The translations under genes were made by a program, and so were the position numbers. Positions 1 through 9,104 of a DNA stretch of 64,000 bases are shown piece by piece; within the stretch, counting starts at the first letter, position 1; each line of letters starts with the position of its first letter. The stretch is from Ramlibacter sp. WS9. Its GTDB lineage: Bacteria; Pseudomonadota; Gammaproteobacteria; Burkholderiales; Burkholderiaceae_C. The stretch lies in contig NZ_RKMB01000018.1 of assembly GCF_003797765.1 (NCBI RefSeq), positions 1-64,000 on the forward strand, given 5' to 3'. The notes under the pieces were generated by a model. It ran no database searches, was not told the origin of the DNA, and was given only the letters and a program-made list of their open reading frames with translations.

Positions 1-16
1 CGGGGCACTCTGCGCT

Positions 17-234
17 GCGAATGTCCCCCGTCGCGGCAAGCCGCTCCCTCCTCCTTTATTTCGCTGCGCAGAGCGCCCCACCACCCCGATCCGGGAGACG
101 TTGTCGGTATTCGACCGTCGCGCGCCAACTCGGTCCCCCATGGATGCCGGGTGGCCGATGCGGCGAAATAAAGGAGGAGGGAGGCCGGAGGCCGACGGGG
201 GACATTCGCTGCATCGGCCACCCGGCGTCCATGG
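17..234. repeat. Nested inverted repeats (REP-like intergenic element)
   Basis: An arm at 17-64 is repeated in inverted form at 163-209; about 37 of 47 positions match. The mismatch is confined to a 10-11 base core that is itself a mini-hairpin in both arms (CGGCAAGCCG versus GGCCGGAGGC). The right arm is in turn enclosed by a second inverted pair, 138-161 and 211-234 (CCATGGATGCCGGGTGGCC type). No coding sequence is convincing here. The structure looks like a dispersed intergenic repeat, but its copy number elsewhere cannot be seen. Confidence 0.7.
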
Positions 235-325
235 CTGCGCACACGGTCGCTGTGCAGCGCTTCGATGAGATCAGACTTCGGGCAACAGTGGGCTCGACCC
301 GCAATCCATGCCTTCGAATTCATGG

Positions 326-348
326 ATGCCGGATCAAGTCCCCGGCAT
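326..348. repeat. Short palindrome ATGCCGG/CCGGCAT
   Basis: ATGCCGG at 326-332 pairs with CCGGCAT at 342-348 around a 9-base loop, just past the stop of the lipoprotein gene read on the minus strand. It resembles common proteobacterial intergenic palindromes (GCCGGATCAAGTCCGGC type). It could serve as a transcript 3' hairpin, but it has no T tract. Confidence 0.45.
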
Positions 349-355
349 GGCAGAT

Positions 356-1030
356 TCAGTTCGACGCGAAGCAGTAGAAGCGCCCGGCGCCGCCGGTGCG
401 CACCAGTGCTTCCTGGCTGCAGCCGGCCGACTGGTGCGAGAAGTTCCAGGACTTGGACCAGTTGTCGGCGTTGGGTCCCGTGCGGTCATGGTGGCCCACG
501 ACCGCCGAGCCATCGGTGCTGGACGTCCAGCCCTTGCAGGTGGTGTCGGTCTGCGGAGCGAAGGCGGTGCCGTCCTCGCGTGAACCCGTCAGCATGTCGT
601 GCTCGTTCGGCGTGTCGCCGCGGCCCTTCACCACGTTGCCGCGCTCGTCCAGCGCCACTTCCTTGGTGATGCCGCTGCCGCTGTGCAGGTTCGCCACGTT
701 GCTGGCCACCAGCACGCCCTTGGCATTGAACCAGGGACCCGCGCCGATGCGGTCGCGCGCGTGGACGGCGGCGGCGCCAGGCGAGGTGGCCGAGGGCAGG
801 ACGGGTGGCGTGCTCAAATACGCGCGCCAGGCCTTGCCGCCGGCGCCCGCAGCGGCTCCCAGCCGCTGGCAGATGGCGTCGGCCCCGGCGATCCCGCCCA
901 GATCGGCGCCCTTGCCGCTGCCGGCGCTGGTGACGAAGAAACTCATCGGCCCGGTGGCCGGGGTGGTGGCACAGGCGGCCAGCAGGGCCGCGGCGGCGGC
1001 AGACGCGGCGATCAGTTTGATTTTGCGCAT
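356..1030 (-). CDS. Lectin-fold (endostatin-like) lipoprotein
   Basis: A 224-residue predicted lipoprotein. A signal peptide (MRKIKLIAASAAAAALLAAC) ends in the lipobox LAAC with Cys20. The mature part starts FFVTSAGSGKGADLGG and includes ADAICQRL, WRAYLST, RDRIGAGPWFNAKG and Cys residues near the C-terminus. This pattern matches secreted bacterial proteins with an endostatin/C-type-lectin-like fold. No enzymatic motif is seen. It is probably exported and membrane anchored, with a binding or surface role that cannot be specified. It stands alone, divergent from the KTSC gene. Confidence 0.7.
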   Translation of the reverse strand: MRKIKLIAASAAAAALLAACATTPATGPMSFFVTSAGSGKGADLGGIAGADAICQRLGAAAGAGGKAWRAYLSTPPVLPSATSPGAAAVHARDRIGAGPWFNAKGVLVASNVANLHSGSGITKEVALDERGNVVKGRGDTPNEHDMLTGSREDGTAFAPQTDTTCKGWTSSTDGSAVVGHHDRTGPNADNWSKSWNFSHQSAGCSQEALVRTGGAGRFYCFASN

Positions 1031-1169
1031 GGGAGCTTCCTTTTTTGTGGGCGGTGGGACGATTGCGTATTACGCTGCAGCTGTTCGCATGCCACCTCAG
1101 GGAGTTTCCCTAGGAACGCCTCGATTGCTCATCCATGGCGTGTAAGTAGACTTTGCTACGGAGCGTCTT

Positions 1170-1442
1170 ATGCCTACGAAACAATTCACCAGCGGCCGCA
1201 TCCGGAAGGCCCACTACGACGATGCCTCGCGGCAGCTGGACTTGCATTGGGACAACAAGTCCATCACGGCGTACAAGCACGTGCCGCAAGAGGTGTACCG
1301 GCGGCTGTGCGCGGCGCCGAACCCGGCGACCTATTGGGAAGACCGCATCGCCGACGAATACCCCAAGGGCACGCCGATGACGTCCACGGCCGACCCGGAC
1401 GCCGCCAAAAAATTGAGCGACCTCTTCGGCGGCGAGGGCTGA
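1170..1442 (+). CDS. KTSC domain protein
   Basis: A 90-residue protein consisting almost entirely of a KTSC-type domain: LDLHWDNKSITAYKHVPQEVYRRLCAAPNPATYW, then IADEY. Such domains occur alone or at the C-terminus of larger proteins and may bind nucleic acid or protein; their role is not established. It has no signal peptide. The start ATG lies a few bases after GGAGCG. A short gap separates it from the metalloprotease gene on the same strand, but an operon is not certain. Confidence 0.75.
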   Translation: MPTKQFTSGRIRKAHYDDASRQLDLHWDNKSITAYKHVPQEVYRRLCAAPNPATYWEDRIADEYPKGTPMTSTADPDAAKKLSDLFGGEG

Positions 1443-1539
1443 TCCCTCCTCAGTTTGGAGGAGGTGAGCGGCGGGGTTCGGCGGTACGCTTTAAGGCGCC
1501 ACGCACGGCGTGGACAGGATGACACCCAGGAGGATCCGA

Positions 1540-2322
1540 ATGCCCGCAAGCAAGCCCACTTACGCCAAGCAGCCCGCGCCGCCCGCCACAGGGCCGTTCC
1601 GCCAGGCCAGCGCGAAGGCGCGCGACCTGGCCAAGCAGGAACATACCCACGTCTACGGCAACTACGTGCGGTGCGCCACCGATACCAAGGGGTTTCCCAC
1701 GCCGGACAATGCCGGCCGCGCGGAGATCGTCCTCGATGCGACCGAGGGGTTCATCCCGCTCTGGGCAAAGGGCATGACGCTGCGCTGGCGCTTCCAGGCC
1801 AAATCGCTGGCGCATTTCGAAGACCCGGAAGCGGCCAAGGCCGCGTTCCGCAAACTGCTGGGTGACGCGATCCTGTTGTGGGGTGATGCCGTGCCCGTCA
1901 AATTCGCCGAGCGCAAGGACGCTTGGGATTTCGAGGTGGTGGCGAAGGAATCTGACGACTGCGACATCAGCGGCTGCGTGCTGGCCAGCGCGTTCTTCCC
2001 GGACGCGGGGCGGCACGAGCTGACGTTCTATCCCCGGCTGCTCGGCGAATCGAAGAAGGAGCAGGTCGAGACCCTGGCCCATGAGATCGGCCATATCTTC
2101 GGCCTGCGCCATTTCTTCGCGAAGGTGAGCGAGAAGGATTGGCCTGCCCAGCTGTTCGGCAAGCACAAGCCCTTCTCGATCATGAACTACGGCGCGCAGA
2201 GCAAGCTTTCGGCTGCGGACAAGGCCGATCTGCGCAAGCTCTACCAGCAGGTCTGGTCGGGCGAGCTCAGCGAGATCAACGGCACACCGGTGCGGTTGAT
2301 GCGGCCGTATCACCTCAGTTGA
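1540..2322 (+). CDS. Matrixin-like zinc metalloprotease
   Basis: A 260-residue protein carrying the metzincin signature HEIGHIFGLRH at about residues 181-191 (three zinc His and the catalytic Glu), with a Met-turn SIMNYG at about 213-218. This places it with matrixin/M10-like zinc peptidases. The ATG at 1540 was chosen because AGGAGG lies 6 bases upstream; the longer frame from 1510 lacks such a site. No signal peptide is visible, so it may be cytoplasmic or exported by a leaderless route. The N-terminal half is not recognised. It converges on the methyltransferase gene; the two stop codons abut. Confidence 0.75.
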   Translation: MPASKPTYAKQPAPPATGPFRQASAKARDLAKQEHTHVYGNYVRCATDTKGFPTPDNAGRAEIVLDATEGFIPLWAKGMTLRWRFQAKSLAHFEDPEAAKAAFRKLLGDAILLWGDAVPVKFAERKDAWDFEVVAKESDDCDISGCVLASAFFPDAGRHELTFYPRLLGESKKEQVETLAHEIGHIFGLRHFFAKVSEKDWPAQLFGKHKPFSIMNYGAQSKLSAADKADLRKLYQQVWSGELSEINGTPVRLMRPYHLS

Positions 2323-3162
2323 CTAACCCACCTCCACCGTCACCTTCAGGTACGTCGCGGCGATCAGGCAGGTGTTCGGGTACTGGCTCTGGTTCTGGCT
2401 CTGGAACAGCGTCACCAGTTCGTTGCGCAGTTCGTCCGTGCGCCCGCTCTTCTCCGCGGCGTCGAAAGCGTTCATCGTCGGCCCGTAGAACTGCCGGAAG
2501 GTGTCGACGAATTCGGCCGGCGAGCCCTTGAAGTCGAAGACGTAGCTGTCGCGCTCCCAGCTGATCGCTTCCGATGCGATGCCCACCGCGCCGAAGCGCT
2601 CGATGATGTTCGGCGTCGAGCCCCAGCCCATCGGGCTCACGAAGCCTTCGGGCGGCGGCGGCGAATACGACGAGCTGATCTTCAGGATCTGCGCGACCAG
2701 CGTCGGGTCGTTCGGAATCCAGTTGCCCATGATGATGCGCCCGCCATGGCGCGTCACGCGCACCATCTCACGGGCCACGTCGAAGGGCTTGGGCGCGAAC
2801 ATCGCGCCGAACATGCTGACGACGAGGTCGAAGCTCTTGTTCTCGAGCCGCAGGTCGCACGCGTCTCCTTCCTCGAACCGGCAGTTCGCCGACAAGCCGG
2901 CCTGGGCCGCGCGACGGTTGCCTGCGGCGACCAGGTTCGCTGCGATGTCGACGCCCAGGACATCCGCGCCCAGCTTGGCGGCCGGGATGGCGGTGGTGCC
3001 GTCGCCGCAGCCCAGGTCGAGTACTTTCATGCCCGACGTGATGCCAGCCTGCCGCGCGACGTCCTCGCCGCACTCGCGCATGCTTTCGGCGATGCGCGTG
3101 AAGTCGCCTTTTTCCCAGAGTGCCTTGTTCGGGTTCATGACTTCATCTTTTGCCATATGCAT
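2323..3162 (-). CDS. Class I SAM-dependent methyltransferase
   Basis: A 279-residue Rossmann-fold methyltransferase. Motif I is VLDLGCGDGTTA, followed by the acidic loop GVDIAANLV, EEGDACDL (motif II) and FDLVVSMFG (post-II). It resembles UbiE/Methyltransf_11 enzymes that use small molecules; the substrate cannot be inferred. AAGGAG is placed 6 bases before the first ATG of MHMAKDE, supporting the start at 3162. It is divergent from the large BTAD regulator at 3305, with about 140 bases between, so the regulator may control it. Confidence 0.8.
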   Translation of the reverse strand: MHMAKDEVMNPNKALWEKGDFTRIAESMRECGEDVARQAGITSGMKVLDLGCGDGTTAIPAAKLGADVLGVDIAANLVAAGNRRAAQAGLSANCRFEEGDACDLRLENKSFDLVVSMFGAMFAPKPFDVAREMVRVTRHGGRIIMGNWIPNDPTLVAQILKISSSYSPPPPEGFVSPMGWGSTPNIIERFGAVGIASEAISWERDSYVFDFKGSPAEFVDTFRQFYGPTMNAFDAAEKSGRTDELRNELVTLFQSQNQSQYPNTCLIAATYLKVTVEVG

Positions 3163-3304
3163 GATTTGCTCCTTGAGTGTTCCGCGGATGCCATCGGTGC
3201 TGCGTCTATTCGTTGCACCCGCCAGATTCGATAGACGGCATACTCATGTTCCACACCGGGCGTTCCTGAAACGTTCCCGAGCCGTGCTGCAGCAAAGGAT
3301 CGCG

Positions 3305-6300
3305 ATGTCGCCCCCATCCAGCCCCGCATCTGCCGCCGTGTCGATCCGGCTGCTGGGGCAGTTCCGCCTCAGCGTGGAGCCGGTGGCGGGCGAACAGGCG
3401 CAGGAGCCGCCGGCTCAGCTGACGCGCCGCGCCGCCGAGCTGCTGCAGCTGCTTTGCTTGCAACCGGATCGCAGTCTCTTGAACGAGCAGGTGGTCGAGG
3501 CTCTTTGGCCGCACCTCGACCCGGACGCCGGCAGCGCCAACCTGCGCAAGGCCGCGCACCACGCGCGGCAGTTCGTCGGCCAGCCCGACGCGGTGGTGCT
3601 GCGCGGCGGCCGGGTGTTCCTGTTGCCCGACCGTCCCGTCGAATGCGACGCGCAACGTTTCGAACACGCGGCCGACGAGGCCCTGGCCAGCGGCGATGCG
3701 CAAGCCTGCAAGACGGCCGCCCAGCTCTACGGTGGCGAGCTGCTGCCGGAGGCCCGCTACGAAACCTGGACCGAGGCGCCGCGCCAGCGGCTGCGCGACA
3801 AGTTCTTACGGTTGTTGCGCCATGCGGGCGACCTTGAACGGCTGGTGCGCGAAGACCCGACTGATGAAGCGGCGCACGTGCAACTGATGCGCGAAGAGCT
3901 GGCCGCCGGCCGCCGCTCTTCCGCGCTGCGTTGGTACGGGCATTTGCGCGATCACTTGCAGCAGTCCTTGGGCGTGCGCCCCGGCCCGGCCGCTGAAGCG
4001 CTGTATCGCGAATGCGTGGCGGGCCTGGAAGGTGCCGCACCGCGCTTCGTCGGCCGCGCGCTGGAACTGGTGCGCGTGCTGTCGCTACTGCGCGCCAGCC
4101 TTGCGGGGCGCCCCGGCGGAGCGGTGGTGCGCGCGCCGGCGGGCATGGGCAAGACGGCATTCTGCCGCCGCGTCGCCGAAGAGGCACGGGGCCTCGGTTG
4201 GCAAGTGCGCTCGCTGCAGGCAAGCGACTGGTCGCGGCCCTACGGCATCGCGGCCGACCTGGTCGAACCCTTGCTGGGCGAACTGCCCGACGTGGCGCAG
4301 GCCATCGGCCTGCATGCGCAGGCCGTGCTGGCAGAGATGACCGCCAGCGACCACGCGAAGCCGTTGGTGTTGCCGCTCGGGCGTCACCAGATGGTGGGCG
4401 CGGTGCGTCGCCTGCTGCTCGCCACGGCTTCCGGCAAACCCGTGCTGCTGATCGTCGACGATGCGCACGCGGCGGACGACGCGAGTGCGGAGTTGCTGAC
4501 GCAGCTGGCGGCGAGCGGCCCGCCCGTTTTCGTGCTGCTGGCCTGCCGGCCGGCGCTGCCGCCATTGCTGGAGCGGAACGTGTCGCGCATGCAGCGTGGC
4601 GGGCAGCTGGAGGCGATCGAACTTGGGCCGTTGTCTGAAGAAGAAGCCGCGTTGCTGGCGGCGCGCGTGGCCGACCAGCCATTGGCGGGCGATGCCGCCG
4701 CGGCCATTGCACGGCGCGCCGAAGGCTTGCCGTTCGCCGTGGTCGAGCTCGCGCGCGGCGCGGCCCCGGTTGCCGGTTCCGCGGGCCTGTCGCGCAGCGT
4801 GTCGGCGGCCTTGGCCGAAAGGTTGTGCGACGTGAACCCGGGTGCGATGGAGGCATTGCGCCGTCTGGCGCTTTCGGCTGAAGATTTCGATGTCGCCACC
4901 GCCGTGGCATTGGCGGCAGATGAGGGTGACGATGCGCTTGCGCGGCTCGACCAGGCGTTGGCCGCCGGTGTGCTCGTGGTGGACGACGGCCGCTATCGCT
5001 TCCGCCATGCGCTGGTGCGCGAGGCGCTGTCCGAGGGCATTCCGCCGCATCGGCGCGTGCTGCTGCATCGCGACGTGGCTGCGCGCCTCGAACAAGCCGG
5101 CGCCACGCCGGGGTTGGTCGCCCGGCACTGGCTCGCGGCGGGCGAACCCGACCGGGCCCTGCCGTGCTCGCTGGCCGCCGCCCGTCAGGCCTTTCGCCTC
5201 GGGGCTTATGAGGACGTGTTGCGACACGCCGAGCCGCTGCTCGCGCACCGGCCGGCAGAGCCCGAAGCGCTGGTGCTGCGCGCCGAGGCCCTGGACGCCC
5301 TCGGCCGCCCGGGCACGCTGGCCGCGTACGACGCGGCCGCGGAAGTCGCGCCTGAAGCGCAATCGCACGAGCTCCGTGCCAAGCGAGCGCTCGCCCAGGT
5401 GAAGATGAGCGACCCGACCGGCGCGCTCCAGTACCTGAAAGACGTGCACCCCACGACCGTGGCGGGGCGGCTTGCAGAAGCGCTCGCCTACAGCGGGGCC
5501 GCGGCCCTGGGCTTCGGCGACCCCGCCGAAGGCACGCGCCGCTCGGCCGAAGTGCGGCGCATTGCGCTGGAAACCGGCGACGAAGGCACGCTCGTCATCG
5601 CCTCCTGGTCGCAGGCCGCGGCAGCCCACGCGCGTGGCGACTTGCACGGCAGCGTATGGGCCGACCTGAAGGAGACGAGCCATCTGCCGCAACTGGCTGT
5701 GCGCGTGTTCGACGGGCACCTGTGCATCACGCAGCGCTTTCTGTACGGATCGAGGCCTTACGCGGATGTGATCTCTTTTGCCGATGCGCTGGCCACGGAG
5801 GCGCAGCGGCTGGGTGCAGCTCGCGGCCATGCTTTCGCGGTGACGCTGCGCGGCGAAGCCCGGCTGCTGAGCGGGCAACTCGACGCGGCCGAGCAAGATT
5901 TGGTGGCAGGCGGGCGCATGCATCGCGCCATCGGCGGTGCGACGGGCGAGGCGCTGTCGCTGCAACGCCGCTCCGAGCTCGCGCTGTACCGCGGCCAGCC
6001 CGACCGCGCGCGTGGTCTGCTGGACGAAGCGCTCGACGTGGCGCGGCAGTCGGACGTCGGCTTCCACTTGTTGGACCGCATCTATGGCACGCGCATCGCC
6101 ATGGCAACCAATCCTGATACAGCGCTGGGCGTGCTGGAAGAGGCGGAAGCGAGCGTGCGCGGGCCGGTGGAAACCTGCCCGGGCTGTCGCATTACGTTCG
6201 CCATCCCGGCCACCATCGCGGCCGCGAGGGCGCATGCGCTCGACGTGGCGGCCGGCCACCAGCAACAGTCCGAATATCTCGCCAACGTGGTGATGAAGCT

Positions 6301-6466
6301 GCCGGCCTGGTACGCGTCGTTGCACGAAGCACAAGCGCACGTCGCGCTCGCCGCGGGTCGGCGTTCCGCTGCGCGGGAGGGATTCGCGGCGGCGGCGCAA
6401 GGCTTCGCCGCGTGCGGGCACGCGCTGGACCAGGCGCGCTGCGAGGCGCTCGCTCGGGGAGCCTGA
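3305..6466 (+). CDS. BTAD/AAA ATPase transcriptional regulator (SARP/LAL-like)
   Basis: A regulator of about 1053 residues. Residues ~10-95 form an OmpR-like winged helix (IRLLGQFRLSV...LLQLLCLQPDRSLLNEQVVEALWP). Residues ~115-235 form a bacterial transcriptional activator (BTAD) TPR-like domain. A P-loop ATPase follows with Walker A APAGMGKTA near residue 280 and Walker B VLLIVDDAHAADD. The rest is a long helical, TPR-like sensor region rich in Ala and Leu. Such proteins are ATP-dependent activators. The frame stays open upstream to 2579 as antisense of the methyltransferase, but MSPPSSPAS at 3305 has AAAGGA upstream and starts where the fold begins. The signal sensed is unknown. Confidence 0.8.
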   Translation: MSPPSSPASAAVSIRLLGQFRLSVEPVAGEQAQEPPAQLTRRAAELLQLLCLQPDRSLLNEQVVEALWPHLDPDAGSANLRKAAHHARQFVGQPDAVVLRGGRVFLLPDRPVECDAQRFEHAADEALASGDAQACKTAAQLYGGELLPEARYETWTEAPRQRLRDKFLRLLRHAGDLERLVREDPTDEAAHVQLMREELAAGRRSSALRWYGHLRDHLQQSLGVRPGPAAEALYRECVAGLEGAAPRFVGRALELVRVLSLLRASLAGRPGGAVVRAPAGMGKTAFCRRVAEEARGLGWQVRSLQASDWSRPYGIAADLVEPLLGELPDVAQAIGLHAQAVLAEMTASDHAKPLVLPLGRHQMVGAVRRLLLATASGKPVLLIVDDAHAADDASAELLTQLAASGPPVFVLLACRPALPPLLERNVSRMQRGGQLEAIELGPLSEEEAALLAARVADQPLAGDAAAAIARRAEGLPFAVVELARGAAPVAGSAGLSRSVSAALAERLCDVNPGAMEALRRLALSAEDFDVATAVALAADEGDDALARLDQALAAGVLVVDDGRYRFRHALVREALSEGIPPHRRVLLHRDVAARLEQAGATPGLVARHWLAAGEPDRALPCSLAAARQAFRLGAYEDVLRHAEPLLAHRPAEPEALVLRAEALDALGRPGTLAAYDAAAEVAPEAQSHELRAKRALAQVKMSDPTGALQYLKDVHPTTVAGRLAEALAYSGAAALGFGDPAEGTRRSAEVRRIALETGDEGTLVIASWSQAAAAHARGDLHGSVWADLKETSHLPQLAVRVFDGHLCITQRFLYGSRPYADVISFADALATEAQRLGAARGHAFAVTLRGEARLLSGQLDAAEQDLVAGGRMHRAIGGATGEALSLQRRSELALYRGQPDRARGLLDEALDVARQSDVGFHLLDRIYGTRIAMATNPDTALGVLEEAEASVRGPVETCPGCRITFAIPATIAAARAHALDVAAGHQQQSEYLANVVMKLPAWYASLHEAQAHVALAAGRRSAAREGFAAAAQGFAACGHALDQARCEALARGA

Positions 6467-6500
6467 GCGCTCCCCCGGCAGTCATTGCGGACGAGGGACT

Positions 6501-7070
6501 CTACTTGCGTGAAACGCGCTTGGCCCGCTTGGTCTTCGCTGCCGCCTTGCGGCGCGGCTTCGCCTCATCCGAAGCGAACGCATGCTGCGCGCTGCCTTCC
6601 GAAACCCGCTCCGAGCGGCGCTGTTTCGGATAGACCAGCGCGCCGGCATTGCGTCCGCCGGTCGCCGGCTTTTCACCCCATGACGCGGGCCGCAAACTGT
6701 CGCGCACCGCCTGCAGCGCATTGTCCTTGCCGGTGAGCTTGCTGGCCAGTTCCACGCCGGCGCCCGCCGACAGAATGCCGCCGATCGACGACATCCATCG
6801 CGTCCAGTTCTGCGCCGCCATGTCCCAGGCCCAGCGCTGCATGTTGGCGATGCCGTCGAAAGCCGTGGCGGCGCTGGTGTCCGCGTCGCTGGCCGTGGAG
6901 ACGTCGGCAACTTCGTTGGCCTCCGCGCCCGCCACGGCGCGCGCGACACGATCGGCACCGTCGGTGAGATTCTGCGCGGAAGCGATGGTGGCCTCGGCCG
7001 CGCGCATTCCCCAGTCGGCCCACAGCAGGAAGGGATTGAAGAGGTTGGGTGTGTCCTTCTGGTCGGCCAT
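6501..7070 (-). CDS. Helical protein with basic C-terminal tail, phasin-like
   Basis: A 189-residue soluble protein beginning MADQKDTPNLFNPFLLWADWG. AAGGAG lies 6 bases before this ATG, so the longer frame beginning MARHRR is not preferred. The middle is an amphipathic, Ala-rich helical region (MQRWAWDMAAQNWTRWM). The end is Lys/Arg rich (RRKAAAKTKRAKRVSRK), like tails of phasins or PhaM proteins that touch DNA. A polyhydroxyalkanoate-granule role is a guess. It follows the SRPBCC gene on the same strand after 14 bases, so co-transcription is likely. Confidence 0.5.
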   Translation of the reverse strand: MADQKDTPNLFNPFLLWADWGMRAAEATIASAQNLTDGADRVARAVAGAEANEVADVSTASDADTSAATAFDGIANMQRWAWDMAAQNWTRWMSSIGGILSAGAGVELASKLTGKDNALQAVRDSLRPASWGEKPATGGRNAGALVYPKQRRSERVSEGSAQHAFASDEAKPRRKAAAKTKRAKRVSRK

Positions 7071-7084
7071 CGGGTGCTCCTTGT

Positions 7085-7660
7085 TCAATGCGGTGCGACG
7101 GTGCCGCGCCACGCGCCCGTTTCCACACCACGCCGTTCGACCAGTTCCTTGAACCGCTTCAGGTTGCCCTTGGCGGCGAGCTTGACGCCGCCGACCGCAT
7201 CGCCGATTTTTTCGGCCGCCGTCTCCGGGTCATAGTCCATGTGCAGCTTGACCCGCGTGCGGTTCTCGCCGATCTTGTCGAAGCTCACAGCGCCTGCGTT
7301 GGGCACGCCATCGGTGCTGCGCCATGCGATGTACTGGTCGGGAATCTGTTCGGTGATCTCGGCGTCCCATTCCTTGATCTTGCCGGCCACACTGGCGCGC
7401 CAGTGCAGGTGCGTGTCGTCGAGTTGCCGCACTTCCTCCACGCTTTCCATGAACCGCGGGAACTCCTCGAACTGCGTCCACTGGTTGTAGGCGGTGCTGA
7501 CCGGGACGTTGATGTCGATCATTGCGTCGATCGATGACGAGCGCGAGCCCGGCAAGCGGCTCGTGTCGCGAGCCCTTTGCATCAGCTTCGATGCCAACAG
7601 CGCCCCCGCCGCGAGCGCGCCGAGGGTGGCGAGCGCGGCTGTTCTGGTTTTCATTTCCAT
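7085..7660 (-). CDS. SRPBCC family protein, membrane anchored
   Basis: A 191-residue protein. The N-terminus (MEMKTRTAALATLGALAAGALLASKLM) is one hydrophobic segment. After it comes a START/cyclase-like SRPBCC domain of about 140 residues (IDINVPVSTAYNQWTQFEEFPRFMESV...WDAEITEQIPDQYIAWRS...VKLHMDYDP). The family binds hydrophobic ligands and is often annotated as cyclase/dehydrase or coenzyme Q-binding; no catalytic claim is made. The start at 7660 avoids a longer frame with no ribosome site. It is the first gene of a probable two-gene unit with the basic-tailed protein. Confidence 0.75.
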   Translation of the reverse strand: MEMKTRTAALATLGALAAGALLASKLMQRARDTSRLPGSRSSSIDAMIDINVPVSTAYNQWTQFEEFPRFMESVEEVRQLDDTHLHWRASVAGKIKEWDAEITEQIPDQYIAWRSTDGVPNAGAVSFDKIGENRTRVKLHMDYDPETAAEKIGDAVGGVKLAAKGNLKRFKELVERRGVETGAWRGTVAPH

Positions 7661-7840
7661 CTGGTGTCCCCTGTCTGTGAAGTTGAGCCGTGAAATGCAT
7701 CCGGCAGTCGATGCACAACTTCTATATCGTGCCCCCGGCAACGCGTTCGCAGGGCAACAGGGTGCAAGTCGGGTGAGCAAGCGCGTGCAGGCGCGCCAGG
7801 AATTACATGCGGATGCGTGTCGCTCAGCTTGCGCGGGCGG

Positions 7841-9031
7841 TCAGTGCGGCAGCGTGGCCACGTCGACCCAGCCGCCTTTTGCTTGTGACGCCATGCAAGC
7901 CTCGATGAACGCCATGGTGTGTGCGCCGTCCTCAATGCGCGGATACGGAAAATCAGGAACGGATTGGTTCAGCTCGCGCGCCATCCGTTCCTGCGCCACT
8001 TCGGCGTAGATGTTGGCGAATGCCTCGCGCAGGCCCTCGGGATGGCCGCGCGGCGTGCGGCCCAGCGCGACGATCTCCGGCGGCAGCGAAGGGTCGCCGC
8101 GGCCGATGGTGCGCACCGGCTCGCCGTGCATCGCCAGCTTGAGGTAGCTCGCTTCGCGGTGCGACCAGTCGAGCATGCCGGCCTCGCCGTACACGCGCAG
8201 GCGGATGTCGTTCTCGGCGCCGGCCGCGGCCTGCGTGACAGTGAAGGTGCCGCGCGCGCCATTGCCGAACTCCAGCAGCGCCGAGACGTGGTCGATCACC
8301 TTGCGGCCCGGCCGCAGCGTGCCGGCATCGGCAGCAACCCGTGCGACCGGCGAGCCGGCCACGAAGCACGCAAGATGCTGCGCGTGGCAGCCGATCGCGC
8401 CCATCACCAGTGCCTGCCCGCTGCGTGCCGGGTCGAGCAGCCAGCGCAGCCGGTTGTTGATCGGCCCGTCTTCGATGCGCGTGGCCATGCCGCCCTGGAT
8501 GTATTCGACCTGCACCAGCCGCACGGCGCCGATGGCCCCGCTTTGCACCAGGTGCCGCGCGTACCGCGTCATCGGGTAGGCCGAGTAGCCGTGGGCGACG
8601 GCGAAGATTCTTTGCTGCGCGCGTGCGCGTTGCACGAGGTCGCAGGCCTGCGCGAAGTCGTGCGTCACGGGCTTGTCACTCACCACGTCGAGCCGCGCGT
8701 CGAGTGCCGCGGCTGCGTAGCCGTAATGGGTGTCGTTGGGCGTCATGATCGCCACCGCATCGATGCCGTCCGAGCGCGCACGTTCGGAAGCGAGCATCTC
8801 GGCAACATCGCCGTAGCTTCGCTCCGCGTCGAGGCCGAGCGTCACGCCCGCACTGCGCGAGCGACCCGCGTCGCTCGAGAAAACGCCCGCCGTCACGCGG
8901 AACCAGCCGTCCATCTCGGCTGCGCCGCGGTGCATGCCGCCGATCCACGAATCCGGCCCGCCGCCGATCACACCCAGCCGCAGCGGCCGCCCGAATTTCT
9001 GTCGCAATGCCATGGTCATGCGCGGGATCAT
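7841..9031 (-). CDS. Gfo/Idh/MocA family oxidoreductase
   Basis: About 396 residues. The N-terminal NAD(P)-binding Rossmann segment reads LRLGVIGGGPDSWIG, followed by DAVAIMTPNDTHYGYAAAAL and the family's Lys-Pro motif VVSDKPVTHD. The C-terminal half has the mixed-sheet fold typical of sugar or inositol dehydrogenases (GAIGCHAQHL). It probably oxidises or epimerises a sugar-like substrate. Several in-frame ATGs (9013, 9019, 9031, 9037) exist and none has a strong ribosome site, so the start is uncertain. The LexA-like box at 9073 lies just upstream. Confidence 0.8.
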   Translation of the reverse strand: MIPRMTMALRQKFGRPLRLGVIGGGPDSWIGGMHRGAAEMDGWFRVTAGVFSSDAGRSRSAGVTLGLDAERSYGDVAEMLASERARSDGIDAVAIMTPNDTHYGYAAAALDARLDVVSDKPVTHDFAQACDLVQRARAQQRIFAVAHGYSAYPMTRYARHLVQSGAIGAVRLVQVEYIQGGMATRIEDGPINNRLRWLLDPARSGQALVMGAIGCHAQHLACFVAGSPVARVAADAGTLRPGRKVIDHVSALLEFGNGARGTFTVTQAAAGAENDIRLRVYGEAGMLDWSHREASYLKLAMHGEPVRTIGRGDPSLPPEIVALGRTPRGHPEGLREAFANIYAEVAQERMARELNQSVPDFPYPRIEDGAHTMAFIEACMASQAKGGWVDVATLPH

Positions 9032-9072
9032 AGACATAGAACCAAAGGCTAGCTGCGCCTTGGCCGCGAGTG

Positions 9073-9088
9073 CTGTATGCTCGTACAG
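9073..9088. promoter_or_regulatory. Putative LexA (SOS) box
   Basis: CTGTATGCTCGTACAG fits the CTGT-N8-ACAG pattern of proteobacterial LexA operators. It lies within a longer perfect dyad, TGCTGTA-N6-TACAGCA (9071-9090). It sits 16 bases before the GTG start at 9105 and a short distance upstream of the divergent oxidoreductase. Function is inferred from pattern only. Confidence 0.5.
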
Positions 9089-9104
9089 CATTGGAGAAGT
9101 TGCA

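Noticed and set aside
2579-3304. In-frame upstream extension of the BTAD regulator
   Set aside because: It is antisense to the methyltransferase, has no ribosome site and does not look like a protein domain; the winged helix begins right after 3305.
4085-6421. Very long minus-strand open frame (778 codons)
   Set aside because: It is the shadow of the BTAD regulator: Arg/Gly-rich composition typical of antisense frames in GC-rich DNA, with no known domain.
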